Shown: positions 8,980 to 18,319 of the stretch, one piece after another
Layout: every line of letters begins with the position of its first letter
How positions within the stretch are numbered: position 1 is the first letter of the stretch
NCBI RefSeq assembly: GCF_002723835.1
Contig: NZ_BEWG01000047.1
Location: 26,855-80,832 of the forward strand
Origin: Mycobacterium sp. shizuoka-1
Lineage (GTDB): Bacteria > Actinomycetota > Actinomycetes > Mycobacteriales > Mycobacteriaceae
Direction: 5' to 3'
Length of the DNA stretch: 53,978 bases
Made by a program: the position numbers and the translations under genes
The notes under the pieces: model-generated
Told to the model about the DNA's origin: nothing
What the model saw: only the letters and a program-made list of their open reading frames with translations
Databases searched by the model: none

Positions 8980-10269
8980 TTACCGTGCGGCCGGCTCCGG
9001 GCTGGCGCGCATCCACGGCGGATCGATGCCGTCGGCCAGCCGGCCGTCGGCCTTGGCGTCGGAGTAGCGGAAGTACAGCACGCAGAACACCACGATCAGC
9101 ATCAGCGACCAGCCGTAGGTGATCTTCATGTACTCCAGGAAGCGCCCGGTGGTCGGCCAGCGCCACATCAGCCAGCGGTCCATGGTCAAGAAGCCGTAGG
9201 TGGCCAGCCATGCCGGCCAGTTACGCACCACCGAGTTGGGCAGCACCACCGTCATCAGGAACGGGAACAGCATCATCGAGTAGTAGCCCTGCGCCAGTGA
9301 CAGCACGAGCCAGGACGCGATCAGCAGCACACCCGAAGAGGTCAGCATCCAGAACAGCGGGTCGCGGTGCTTGTAGTACCGATGCAGCAGCCACAGGCTG
9401 GCCACCGCCAGCGCCAGGAACACCAGCCGCAGCGCCAGGATCAGCCAGGTCGGCAGCCCGTAGTACACACCGTTGCCCAGCACCGAGCTGTTGAAGTAGT
9501 CGCGGGTGGAGAAGATGTAGGGCAGCGTGCGGTTGACGAAGTCCATCGGGTCGGCGACCAGCGGCCAGGCCGCCACGTTGAAGATCACCGGCACGATGAC
9601 CGCGGCCGCCACGGCCCGCCATTGCCGGTTGAGCAGCGGCAGCAGCAGCAGCACCCCGAGCAGCGGTTTGACCACCAGGGACAGCCCGATCGCCGCACCG
9701 GCCAGCCATTGATGGCTGATCTTGCCGTCGAGCAGCCAGCGGAAGAACAGCACCTCGGCCAGCAGGATGCAGCCGTTGATGTTGGTGAACACCAGCGTGT
9801 TGGTCACCGACTCGGTGCAGAACATGGCCACCAGCAGCGCGGGCAGCGCCACCGACGTCAACGAGAAGTTGAACAGTCGCACGATCAGGCAGGCGGCGAT
9901 GATCATGGCCACCGTGTTGAAGAACACAAACCAGTTGTGCGAGGCGAACACCGGCAGGTAGCCGAACGGCGCCATCAGCAGGGTGCCACCCGGGGGATAC
10001 AGGTAGTGCGGGTCGACGTAGTCGAAGTGCTCGTTGTAGATGGCGAGCCCGCGCCGGAAGTTGGACACCGCCCGGTAGACGGGCCCGAAGTCGTCGGTGA
10101 TGTAGCCGTTGGACGACAGCACATAGCTGCGATGGATGATCGACATGATCGCGATCGGCCACAGCGCCGACCGCAGGACCGCCGCCGTGGTGGGCGGGCT
10201 CGTCCGGGGTCGAAATGCGGACAGCAGGCCGGATCGAGAGTCAGCTAGCGCCACGTCCGCACCGTACAC
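8980..10269 (-). CDS. aftC: AftC-type alpha-(1->3)-arabinofuranosyltransferase (GT87)
   Basis: This 429-residue protein has about ten or more membrane helices. The first extracytoplasmic loop reads GYITDDFGPVYRAV, with an acidic pair expected in GT-C enzymes, followed by YLYPPGGTLL, which is typical of the GT87/DUF2029 family. AftC adds the alpha-1,3 branch of arabinogalactan and lipoarabinomannan using decaprenyl-phosphoarabinose at the membrane. The GTG at 10269 is 20 bp after the end of the upstream secreted hydrolase gene, so the two are probably co-transcribed. The assignment also rests on locus order, which I recall as the same in M. tuberculosis (Rv2672–Rv2674). Confidence 0.88.
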   Translation of the reverse strand: MYGADVALADSRSGLLSAFRPRTSPPTTAAVLRSALWPIAIMSIIHRSYVLSSNGYITDDFGPVYRAVSNFRRGLAIYNEHFDYVDPHYLYPPGGTLLMAPFGYLPVFASHNWFVFFNTVAMIIAACLIVRLFNFSLTSVALPALLVAMFCTESVTNTLVFTNINGCILLAEVLFFRWLLDGKISHQWLAGAAIGLSLVVKPLLGVLLLLPLLNRQWRAVAAAVIVPVIFNVAAWPLVADPMDFVNRTLPYIFSTRDYFNSSVLGNGVYYGLPTWLILALRLVFLALAVASLWLLHRYYKHRDPLFWMLTSSGVLLIASWLVLSLAQGYYSMMLFPFLMTVVLPNSVVRNWPAWLATYGFLTMDRWLMWRWPTTGRFLEYMKITYGWSLMLIVVFCVLYFRYSDAKADGRLADGIDPPWMRASPEPAAR

Positions 10270-10289
10270 CGGCGCGACGCGTCAGACGC

Positions 10290-11864
10290 TCAGGCGGGGC
10301 AGTAGGTGTCGGTGGGCGGCATGTCGCCGCTGTCGAGATAACTCACCATCGGCGGGATGGCGCAGGCCGAGTAGATGCTCGCGCCGTGGCCGATGCCCTG
10401 CCACATCACCCGCTTGCTGGCCGCGCCGGCGTTGATGATGGTGGCCGCCGAGGCGGGCACGCCCTGATTGCCGACGATCGGGTCGTTCTGCACGCCCATG
10501 AGCAGCGCATTGACCTTGAGGTTCTTGGGCTCCTTGGGGGCCGCGCCGCTGGGCCAGTTCAGGCATTTCACCAGGTCGAGGGCGCCGACCGTGCCGAATT
10601 GTGGGTAGAGCTTGCCCCATTGGACGACGAGTTCGCGGACCCGGTCGGGGGTCGGGCGGTTGAGGGCGTCGCTGCAGGTGTTGACGAACTGGCCGTCGGT
10701 GTCGCGCATCGCCTCGGCCTGGTTGATCAGGCTGTTGAGCTGATTGGCGTCCCCGGCCCGGGCCGCGGCCAGCGTATTGGCCAGGCTGACGGTGCTGCCG
10801 ATGCGGTCGCCGCTGGGGAAGCCCAGCGCGGTGACGATCGCATTGGCCAGGACCGCCACCGACACGCCGCCGGGCCCGCGGCCGGCGCGCGCCGCGGCCA
10901 GCAGCGAGTCGACGGCGCCCTTCGGGTCGGGCCCGAGCGCACAGTTGACCGCGATGCACTGCGCGGCGAACGCGTCCAGCGCGGCCTGTTGACCCTTGAC
11001 CTGCTCCTCGGCGGCGGCTTCGGCGTTGACGCCCGGGGGCACGGGGGAGTCGAGCACCAGGCGGGCCACCTTGTCCGGGTGCGAACCGGCGTAGGCCAGC
11101 GCGATCTGCGCGCCGTTGCCGACCCCGATCAGCGCTAAGGCCGGGACGTCCCAGGTGCTGCGCAGCCGCTCCAGATCCTCGGCGGCGCGGGAGTTGTCGT
11201 AGGCGGAATCACCGGGGGCGATGGTGTCGGTGCAGCTGGTGGTCGCGGTCATGGTGATCGCGCCGAGGTTGGCCACCGGGTCGTCGCCGGACTCGAACTG
11301 GGCTTGGTCGCGCATCTCCTGGCGGTCGAAGGCATCGCGGCAGTCCACCGGGCTGGACATCCCCATGCCGCGGCGATCCACCGACACGATCGGATGGCTC
11401 TTGAGGATGTCGGCACCCGAGCGGGACAGCCACACCGGCAGCTGCATCGAGGACGGGATGTCGGTGCCGGTGGTGAACACCACCGGGCCGGCGTCGGGTG
11501 GGGTCTGCACCGACCTGGCCCGCACCACACCGATACTCACGGTGCCGGTGGCACCGGCGATCGGATCGAGGTCGGCGTCGTAGTTGGCGCACTCCAGGGT
11601 CACCCCGGGCGCGGCCGGGGTGCCGGCGTCGCCGAACACCCGCGACGTGCAGTCCTTCCACATCAGGTCGTTCTTGGGCACCGCGATCGGCGGCGGGCCG
11701 CCGGCCGATTTGGTGGACGTGGGAGCCGACTGGTTGTGCGCCTTGTCGCTGGCGAACTGAGGGTTTGCCGCCAGCCACGGGGCGCATCCGGTCAGCAAAG
11801 CCGTCAACGCAGCGGTGCCGAGGCTGACTATGGCCTGGGAGGCCCAGACCCGACGATCGCGCAT
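10290..11864 (-). CDS. Secreted lipoprotein alpha/beta-hydrolase (Rv2672-like) lacking the nucleophile Ser
   Basis: This ~524-residue protein has an N-terminal signal with a lipobox (LLTGC), so it is probably anchored outside the membrane. It has an alpha/beta-hydrolase core like tripeptidyl aminopeptidases and a C-terminal TAP-like segment (VSYLDSGDMPPTDTYCPA). The nucleophile elbow reads LIGVGNGAQIALAYAGSHPDKV. Family members carry G-x-S-x-G there; here the third position is Gly and no Ser is present. The Asp (NDPIVGNQG) and His (GIGHG) of the triad appear to remain. It may be a pseudoenzyme or may use another residue. The ATG at 11864 is preferred over GTG 11873 nine bases upstream. It sits upstream of aftC with a 20-bp gap, suggesting a cell-envelope role. 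Confidence 0.82.
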   Translation of the reverse strand: MRDRRVWASQAIVSLGTAALTALLTGCAPWLAANPQFASDKAHNQSAPTSTKSAGGPPPIAVPKNDLMWKDCTSRVFGDAGTPAAPGVTLECANYDADLDPIAGATGTVSIGVVRARSVQTPPDAGPVVFTTGTDIPSSMQLPVWLSRSGADILKSHPIVSVDRRGMGMSSPVDCRDAFDRQEMRDQAQFESGDDPVANLGAITMTATTSCTDTIAPGDSAYDNSRAAEDLERLRSTWDVPALALIGVGNGAQIALAYAGSHPDKVARLVLDSPVPPGVNAEAAAEEQVKGQQAALDAFAAQCIAVNCALGPDPKGAVDSLLAAARAGRGPGGVSVAVLANAIVTALGFPSGDRIGSTVSLANTLAAARAGDANQLNSLINQAEAMRDTDGQFVNTCSDALNRPTPDRVRELVVQWGKLYPQFGTVGALDLVKCLNWPSGAAPKEPKNLKVNALLMGVQNDPIVGNQGVPASAATIINAGAASKRVMWQGIGHGASIYSACAIPPMVSYLDSGDMPPTDTYCPA

Positions 11865-11900
11865 GCCCACCACAGTAGCGACACGGTAGGCCGGTTCCGG

Positions 11901-12686
11901 TCAGCCGACGCGGGTGTAGCGGGCGTAGAGATAGCCGTCGGCGTCGCCGATCAGGTGCGCGCGCCGCATGGCGGTCAGGACGTTGCCGGGGCCGGACACG
12001 ATCCGCGGCGCGGATCCGCCGACGAGCGTCGGTGCGGTGGTCAGGCACAGCTCGTCGAGCATGTCGTGCTCGACGAAGGTGCCCATCAGCGTGGGCCCGC
12101 CCTCGCACAGCACCCGGAGTAGCCCGCGGTCGGCGAGCGCGGCCAGCACGGCGCCTGGGTCGACCTCGGCGGGATCGTCCGCCGAGCAGGCAATCACCTC
12201 GGCGGCCCCGGCGAGCCGGGAGCGGGTCTGTCCGACGGCGGCGTCACAGGTGAGCACCAGGGGCGCCACCTCGGTGCGGGTCAGCACCGGCTGGTCGTGC
12301 TCGACATGCCCGGACCGGGTGACCAGCGCGATGGGCGGGACTTCGCTCTGGCCGCGGTGGCGGCGGGCCTGTCGTTCCGGGACCGTCATCTGCGCACCCG
12401 CGTAGTTCTCGGCGCGTGCGGTGCCGGCGCCGACGACGATGACGTCGGCGAGCTCGCGCAGCACCCGGAACAGTCGCCGGTCGCCCGCGCCGCCGAGGCC
12501 GCCCGAGGTGCCGCCGGTCGCGGCGCCGCCGTCGAGGCTGGTGATCATGTTGCCGCGGACCACGCACCGGGTCAGTGCGCTCGGGTAGGCGTAGAGCTCG
12601 GCGAGGCGGTCGTCGCCGACCGCTCCACCGTCACCCAACAGTGTGAAGTGCGTCCCATTCGGGTCATTCGCGCTTGGGTCGGCCAT
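11901..12686 (-). CDS. RibD C-terminal-like reductase (Rv2671 type)
   Basis: This 261-residue protein has a stand-alone RibD C-terminal (pyrimidine/dihydrofolate reductase fold) domain. The NMITSLDGGAA substrate strand and the VLCEGGPTLMGTF NADPH-binding motif are clear. There is no deaminase domain. The M. tuberculosis counterpart (Rv2671) is known as a DHFR-like reductase linked to para-aminosalicylate resistance. The ATG at 12686 was chosen because the upstream in-frame extension is arginine-rich and unlike the family. The gene diverges from the AFG1 ATPase gene with 70 bp between the starts, so the two promoters share this gap. Confidence 0.85.
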   Translation of the reverse strand: MADPSANDPNGTHFTLLGDGGAVGDDRLAELYAYPSALTRCVVRGNMITSLDGGAATGGTSGGLGGAGDRRLFRVLRELADVIVVGAGTARAENYAGAQMTVPERQARRHRGQSEVPPIALVTRSGHVEHDQPVLTRTEVAPLVLTCDAAVGQTRSRLAGAAEVIACSADDPAEVDPGAVLAALADRGLLRVLCEGGPTLMGTFVEHDMLDELCLTTAPTLVGGSAPRIVSGPGNVLTAMRRAHLIGDADGYLYARYTRVG

Positions 12687-12756
12687 GCGCACGATTCCAG
12701 CACGGAGGGCAGGAGCGAAGCGACCCGGGAAACGACCCAGCGATAAGGTGCCTGTC

Positions 12757-13773
12757 ATGGACCGCCTCGTCGATCGCCATCCGACGGTCTCTCCGGAGCG
12801 GCTGATAGCCCAACTCGTCCCGCCGCCCACCTTCGCCGACGTCCGCTTCGACACCTATCGCCCCGACCCGGCCGAGCCCACCCAGGCCGCCGCGGTGGAT
12901 GCCTGCCGGGCGTTCTGCGAGGAGGCCCAGCGGCGCCGGGCAGGCAAGAAGAAACTGTTCGGCAAGCGGGAAACCCTGCCGGGCGTCGGGCTCTACCTCG
13001 ACGGCGGGTTCGGCGTCGGCAAGACGCATCTGCTGGCGTCGTCGTACCGGGAGATGCCCGACTCGGCCGAGCACCCCAGGGCGTTCGCGACGTTCGGCGA
13101 GCTGACCCAACTGGCCGGGGTGTTCGGCTTTGTGGAGTGCATCGACCTGCTGGCCGACTACGTGCTGGTGTGCATCGACGAGTTCGAGCTCGACGATCCG
13201 GGCAACACCACGCTGATCTCGCGGCTGTTGTCTCAGCTCGTCGAGCGCGGGGTGTCGATCGCGGCGACGTCGAACACGTTGCCCGAGCAGCTGGGCGAGG
13301 GGCGCTTCGCCGCTCAGGATTTCCTGCGTGAAATCAACACGCTGGCAAGTATTTTCACCACGGTTCGGATCGAGGGACCGGACTACCGCCACCGTGGCCT
13401 GCCGCCGGCCCCTGAGCCACTGACCGATGACCAGGTGGCCGCGCGGGCCGCTGAGGCCGCCGGTGCGACCCTCGACGATTTCGACGCGTTGTGCGCGCAC
13501 CTGGCGACCATGCATCCGTCGCGCTATCTGACCCTCATCGAAGGGGTGAGCGGCGTCTACATCACCGGGGTGCATCCGATCGAGGATCAGAATGTGGCGC
13601 TGCGGCTGGTGGCGCTGACCGACCGGCTGTATGACGCCGGCATCCCGGTGGTGGCCTCGGGCACCAAACTCGACACCATCTTCTCCGAGGAGATGCTGGC
13701 CGGCGGCTACCGCAAGAAATACCTGCGGGCGACGTCGCGGCTGCTGGCGCTGACCAGCCCGGGCGGGCTGTGA
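12757..13773 (+). CDS. zapE: AFG1/ZapE-family ATPase
   Basis: This 338-residue P-loop ATPase belongs to the AFG1/ZapE family. Walker A is GGFGVGKTHL (residues ~83–92) and Walker B is YVLVCIDEFEL, followed by the ATSNTLPEQLGEGRF motif that marks this family. In E. coli ZapE acts at the division ring; mitochondrial Afg1 helps remove misfolded membrane proteins. The mycobacterial role is not known to me. The ATG at 12757 gives the normal N-terminus (LIAQLVPPPTFADVRFDTY); earlier in-frame codons lie in the divergent gene. It ends 3 bp before the convergent STAS gene stop. Confidence 0.88.
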   Translation: MDRLVDRHPTVSPERLIAQLVPPPTFADVRFDTYRPDPAEPTQAAAVDACRAFCEEAQRRRAGKKKLFGKRETLPGVGLYLDGGFGVGKTHLLASSYREMPDSAEHPRAFATFGELTQLAGVFGFVECIDLLADYVLVCIDEFELDDPGNTTLISRLLSQLVERGVSIAATSNTLPEQLGEGRFAAQDFLREINTLASIFTTVRIEGPDYRHRGLPPAPEPLTDDQVAARAAEAAGATLDDFDALCAHLATMHPSRYLTLIEGVSGVYITGVHPIEDQNVALRLVALTDRLYDAGIPVVASGTKLDTIFSEEMLAGGYRKKYLRATSRLLALTSPGGL

Positions 13774-13776
13774 AGC

Positions 13777-14085
13777 TCAGGTTTCCGACGACGGCCGAAT
13801 CTTGGTCAGCTCGCCCAGGCCGCTGACCTGAAGCACCCGCATCAACACCGGGTTGGCGACGATCTGCACTGATTCGGCGTGTGGGACAAGGGCGTTGATG
13901 CCCGCACTGTCCAGATAGTCGACCGCGCTGAGGTCGACGGTGAGGATGCCGGTGCCGTCGGATGTACCCGCTTCGAGCGCCGCGGAGAAGCCGGCCACAT
14001 TGCTGGCATCGATTTCCCCGGTGGCGATCAGCACCTGTTCGCCGTCCGGTCCGCGTTCGCTGCGAAACGTCACGGGCGTGCTCAT
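13777..14085 (-). CDS. STAS-domain anti-sigma factor antagonist
   Basis: This 102-residue single STAS domain is of the SpoIIAA/RsbV type. The phosphorylation motif DYLDSAGINAL is present, with the target Ser at about residue 60. Such proteins bind and neutralise an anti-sigma kinase when unphosphorylated. The ATG at 14085 overlaps the TGA of the upstream 1377-residue sensor protein in an ATGA, so translation is coupled. The natural reading is that this is a substrate of the kinase and PP2C phosphatase domains in that neighbour. The antagonised partner and sigma factor cannot be read from the window. Confidence 0.85.
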   Translation of the reverse strand: MSTPVTFRSERGPDGEQVLIATGEIDASNVAGFSAALEAGTSDGTGILTVDLSAVDYLDSAGINALVPHAESVQIVANPVLMRVLQVSGLGELTKIRPSSET

Positions 14086-17000
14086 CGGCGGATCCTGGTC
14101 GACAGCTGCACCACGGTGCCGGTGGTGTCGCGGTGGATCGAAACGTCCTCCATCAGGGCTTCCATGATCTGGATGCCTCTGCCGCGGTGGGTGTAGCCGG
14201 TGTCTTTGGGCTTCCACGAGCCGGAGTCGGTGATCGTCAGGCGCAGCTGGTCGACTTCGGAGATGGCCTGCAACGTGATCGTGCCGCCCTCGATGTGCCG
14301 GTAGCCGTGTTCGATCGAGTTGGTCACCGCCTCGCCCGCGGCGACAAGCACGTCCTGGGCCTGGTCTTGATCGATGCCGGCGGCGGTCAGCCAGTCCCGC
14401 AATGCGGCACGCGCGGGGGCCAGGTGCATCGGGTCGGCGGGGATCGTGACTTCCAGCGGAGCCGGGTGTCGGTAGAGCAGCAAGGCGACGTCGTCCTGAT
14501 AGCCGCCGGGCGGTGCGAGCTGCCCCATGATCTGGTCGGCCAGCGGGTCGAGATCCAGGGCGCTGTCGCCGCGGATCAGGTCGACCGCCCGGTCGATTCC
14601 GTCGTCGAGGGAGCGGCGCCTGCGCTCGACCAGGCCGTCGGTGTAGAGCAGCAGGGTCGCCTGGGCGGGCACCCTCAGGTGAGCTTCGGGGCGTTGCCGG
14701 TCCGGCCGGATCCCCAGCGCGAGGGAGTGTCCGTCTTCGAGCAGCCGGGTGGTGCCGTCGGCGCAGACCAGGATCGGTGGCGGATGACCGGCGCTGGAGT
14801 AGGCGAGTTCGCCGGTGTCGGGGTTCAGGATCGCGCAGAACGCGGTGGTTGACTGCGCTCCGGGCAGTCGTGCGGCGAAGCGGTCGAGCCCGGCCAATGC
14901 GGCTGCGGGGCTGGACTTTTCGAGCAGCAACGCACGACAGGCGCTGCGCAGCTGTCCCATCACGGTGGCGGCGGCCAGGTCGTGCCCGACGCAGTCGCCG
15001 ACGACCAGGGCGATCCGTCCGTCGTCCAGCGCGATCACGTCATACCAGTCGCCGCCGACCTGCAGCGGGTGCGAGGCGGGCTGGTACCGCACCGCGAAAC
15101 CGGCGGGCAGGTTGGCCGGGCCCAGAATCGAATGTTGAAGGGCCAGAGCGGTTTCCCGCTGCTGATCCAGCTGGTGCACGCGCTGCAGGCCTTGGCCGAG
15201 CCGGCCGGCGAGCACCGCAAGCAGAGTCTGGTCGTCGCCGGTGAAGGGGCGTTCGTCGGTCAGGTCGATCCAGATCACCAGGATGCCGCGCGGGTGCTGA
15301 AGCGCGATCGCCGCCGAACCGGCGACGGTGGTGGCCGCGCTGAGTAGGTCCCGGCTGGCGCCCAGGGCGGCGATCGCCTCCTTGACCGATTCGGGCAGCG
15401 CGGCCCACTGGGCTTCGTCGGTGTCGCCGAACAGTTCCGGGAGCTCCGATGCCGGCAGGACCTCGCCGTCGTGGACCGGGAAGACCGCGGCCGACACCCG
15501 GTGGGCCGACCACAGCGCACGCAGCTGCTGTAGCGCGGCGCGCAACGCGTCGTCGACGGTATCTGCCTGCGCGAGTTGCTGATTGAGCGCAGCCAGGGCG
15601 GTCTGGCGTTGCTCGCTGTAGTGCTCTGCGGTCACATCGCGGAAGGTCCCGACCATCACAGCGCGACCGGTTTCGGGATCCTCGGCGTGGGCGATGTTCG
15701 CGGTGATCCAGACTCGGTGACCGTCGCGATGGTTCACCGGAATCGTGTAGCTGCCAAGGGGTTTCTCCGCCATGCCGGAGAAGGCCTCGACGATCATGCG
15801 GTGCGCCTCGGGCTGGGAGTCGGCGTCCGGCCACCAGGGATGCTCGGGCGCGTAGGGCAGATCGTCGGCGCCGAAACCCAGGATGTCGGTGAACGCGTTG
15901 TTGATCTCGATGACGGCCCCGACTTCGTCGCAGACGAAGAAGGCCTCCTGCAGCGACTCCACCAGCGCGGTGCGCCAGCGGGTGTGATGGGTGCGCAGGC
16001 GGGCCAGTTCGATGTTCGCGCGCACCCGGGCGAGCAGGTCGGCGGCGGCGAAGGGTTTCACCAGATAGTCGTCGGCGCCGGCCTGCAGGCCTTCGATGGA
16101 GGCTTCCTGACCGGCTCGCGCCGACAGCAGCAGCACGGGCACGCCGACGGTCCGCGGATCGGTGCGCAGGGCCGCGACCAGGGACAAGCCGTCCAGGCGC
16201 GGCATCATCACGTCGCTGACCACCAGGTCGGGAAGCTCGGAGCGGATCCGCTCGAGGGCCTGTTGTCCGTCGGCCACCGCGTCGACCCGGTACCCCGCGC
16301 CGCGCAGCAGCCGAACCAGGTACTCACGCATGTCGGCGTTGTCGTCGGCCACCAGGACGGTGCTCGTGGCCGCGGCGGCAGCCGGCGGCTCCGGAGCGTG
16401 GGTCACGTCCTGTGGCCGGTGGTCGGGCAGCCACCGCAAGGCTTCCTGCACAAAGGGTTCGGCGATACCGGAGGGCGTCCGGCTGGCTCCCGGTGCGATC
16501 AGCGCGTCGGCGGGCAGGTGGCTCGAGCCCAGCGGCAACCGGATGGTGAAGGTGGTCCCGGCGTCTTCGGTGCTGTCGGCGGCGATGGCGCCGCCGTGCA
16601 ACCCGACCAGTTCCTTCACCAGCGCCAGGCCGATGCCGCTGCCCTCGGTGGAGCGGGCGCGGGCGCTCTCGATGCGGTGGAACCGTTCGAACAGCCGGGG
16701 CATCTCGACGGCCGGTACGCCGATGCCGGTGTCGGCGACGGTCACCACCGCCGCGTCGCCGTCGCGCTCCACCCGAACGGTGATCGTGCCGGTGAAGGTG
16801 TACTTCAGCGCGTTGGACAGCAGGTTGAGGACGACCTTCTCCCACATGTCGTGGTCGAGATAAACCGGCTCGCCCACGGAGCGGCAGTCCACCGTCAAGG
16901 CCAGCCCGGCGCGCTCGATCGCCGAGCGGAACACGCTCGCCAGTTCCGCGGTCACCTCGGCGAGGTCGACCGGTTCGTACTGCGCCTGCACGCGGTTGGC

Positions 17001-18215
17001 CTCGATCCGGGAGAAGTCCAACAACGTGTTGACCAATTTGGCCAGCCGCAATCCGTTGCGCTGGATCACATCGAGTTCCTGCTGGGCGTGCTCGTCGAGG
17101 CCCGGCGCATGCGCACGCAGCTCGGCCACCGGACCCAGGATCAGGGTGATCGGGGTGCGGAATTCGTGGCTGATGTTGGAGAAGAACGTGGTCTTGGCCC
17201 GGTCCAGCTCGGCGAGTTCCTCGGCGCGCTGTTGCTGTTCGCGGAAACTGCGGGCGCTGGAGATGCCGGTCGCGATATGGCCGGCGACCAGCTCGATGAA
17301 GCCGCGGTAGTCGTCGTCGAGCGGTCGATGCCGATTCAGGCCGGCGACCAGGAAGCCCGACGGTGTCCCGCCCTGCGCGAGCAGGGGTGTCACCAGCGCT
17401 TGGCGCGGCGGCGCCTGCCACTGCCCGGTGGGCATGTCGGTGAACGGCGGACCGCCGAGATCCACCAGCTCCGATTTGCCGTGGGCCAGGGCGTCGAGCG
17501 GCCAGACCCTCGCATCCAGCGCCGGGAGTACGTGTGGGGCGGCCGGGTGGTCGGGCTCGATTCCGGTGGCGCCGGCCAGACGGGCGCCACCGTCGTCGTC
17601 GAACAGGTAAGTCAGGGTGAACGGCAGGTCGCGCGGGTTGCGCTCGAGCTGGCGGCCGGCGAAGGCCAGCATCTCCTGCTCGGTACGGATCACCGACGGG
17701 TCGGAGCCGAGATGGCGCAAGGTGGCCATCCGCCGCTCGCCGATCACCCGGTCGGTGTCTTCACTGACCACGCAGAGCACTCCGACGATGGCACCGGCTT
17801 CGTCGCGCAGCGGACTGTAGGAGAAGGTGTGGTAGGTCTCCTCGGTGTAGCCGGATCTCTCCAGGAACAGCAGCAGGCCCTCGTCCCAGGTCGCTTCGCC
17901 GGTGGTCAGTACCCGCTCGATCCGTGGCCGGACGTCTTCCCAGACCTCGGCCCAGACCGTGCTGAACGGCAGGCCCAGCGCCCACGGATACTTGCGGCCC
18001 AGCGTGTCGCGCCGGTAGGCGTCGTTGCAGAAGAAGGTCAGTTCGGGCCCCCAGCCCATCCACATCGGAAAGCGGGAGGACAACAGGATGCTGACGGCGG
18101 TCTTCAGACTCTGCGGCCAGTCCGCCGGCACTCCCAGCGGGGTCGACGCCCAGTCGACGCGGGACAGATCCCGGCCGACATGATCGTCAGGGCCGGAAGC
18201 CGAGCCAACGTCCAC
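14082..18215 (-). CDS. Giant hybrid sensor: PAS–GAF–histidine kinase–receiver–PAS–GAF–PP2C–anti-sigma-type kinase
   Basis: This 1377-residue cytoplasmic protein has no membrane helices. In order it carries a PAS-like region (~20–160), a GAF-like region (~180–330), HisKA with NISHEFRTP and His350, an HATPase domain (NLLSNALKYT, DTGIGVP, GSGIGLAL), a receiver with phospho-acceptor Asp668 (VVSDVMMPRLDG) and Lys in LVKPFA, a second PAS (~735–860), a second GAF (~890–1020), a PP2C/SpoIIE phosphatase (GGDWYD with D1056/D1059, then VVGDCVGHD) and a C-terminal RsbW-like ATPase (N-box Asn1299, TDSGSW, GRGIQIM). It therefore joins two-component phosphorelay and partner-switching parts in one chain. GTG 18215 follows AAAGGA by about 8 nt. 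It overlaps the STAS gene by 4 bp. Confidence 0.9.
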   Translation of the reverse strand: MDVGSASGPDDHVGRDLSRVDWASTPLGVPADWPQSLKTAVSILLSSRFPMWMGWGPELTFFCNDAYRRDTLGRKYPWALGLPFSTVWAEVWEDVRPRIERVLTTGEATWDEGLLLFLERSGYTEETYHTFSYSPLRDEAGAIVGVLCVVSEDTDRVIGERRMATLRHLGSDPSVIRTEQEMLAFAGRQLERNPRDLPFTLTYLFDDDGGARLAGATGIEPDHPAAPHVLPALDARVWPLDALAHGKSELVDLGGPPFTDMPTGQWQAPPRQALVTPLLAQGGTPSGFLVAGLNRHRPLDDDYRGFIELVAGHIATGISSARSFREQQQRAEELAELDRAKTTFFSNISHEFRTPITLILGPVAELRAHAPGLDEHAQQELDVIQRNGLRLAKLVNTLLDFSRIEANRVQAQYEPVDLAEVTAELASVFRSAIERAGLALTVDCRSVGEPVYLDHDMWEKVVLNLLSNALKYTFTGTITVRVERDGDAAVVTVADTGIGVPAVEMPRLFERFHRIESARARSTEGSGIGLALVKELVGLHGGAIAADSTEDAGTTFTIRLPLGSSHLPADALIAPGASRTPSGIAEPFVQEALRWLPDHRPQDVTHAPEPPAAAAATSTVLVADDNADMREYLVRLLRGAGYRVDAVADGQQALERIRSELPDLVVSDVMMPRLDGLSLVAALRTDPRTVGVPVLLLSARAGQEASIEGLQAGADDYLVKPFAAADLLARVRANIELARLRTHHTRWRTALVESLQEAFFVCDEVGAVIEINNAFTDILGFGADDLPYAPEHPWWPDADSQPEAHRMIVEAFSGMAEKPLGSYTIPVNHRDGHRVWITANIAHAEDPETGRAVMVGTFRDVTAEHYSEQRQTALAALNQQLAQADTVDDALRAALQQLRALWSAHRVSAAVFPVHDGEVLPASELPELFGDTDEAQWAALPESVKEAIAALGASRDLLSAATTVAGSAAIALQHPRGILVIWIDLTDERPFTGDDQTLLAVLAGRLGQGLQRVHQLDQQRETALALQHSILGPANLPAGFAVRYQPASHPLQVGGDWYDVIALDDGRIALVVGDCVGHDLAAATVMGQLRSACRALLLEKSSPAAALAGLDRFAARLPGAQSTTAFCAILNPDTGELAYSSAGHPPPILVCADGTTRLLEDGHSLALGIRPDRQRPEAHLRVPAQATLLLYTDGLVERRRRSLDDGIDRAVDLIRGDSALDLDPLADQIMGQLAPPGGYQDDVALLLYRHPAPLEVTIPADPMHLAPARAALRDWLTAAGIDQDQAQDVLVAAGEAVTNSIEHGYRHIEGGTITLQAISEVDQLRLTITDSGSWKPKDTGYTHRGRGIQIMEALMEDVSIHRDTTGTVVQLSTRIRR

Positions 18216-18319
18216 CTAGCGTCCTTTCGGCTGGATCCGGCATGGGGAGATCAGCCTCCGGAGTTCACAGTACGGCCAGTTGGCCAAACCAGGGGCCCAA
18301 GTCGGCGCAGAGGGCCAGA

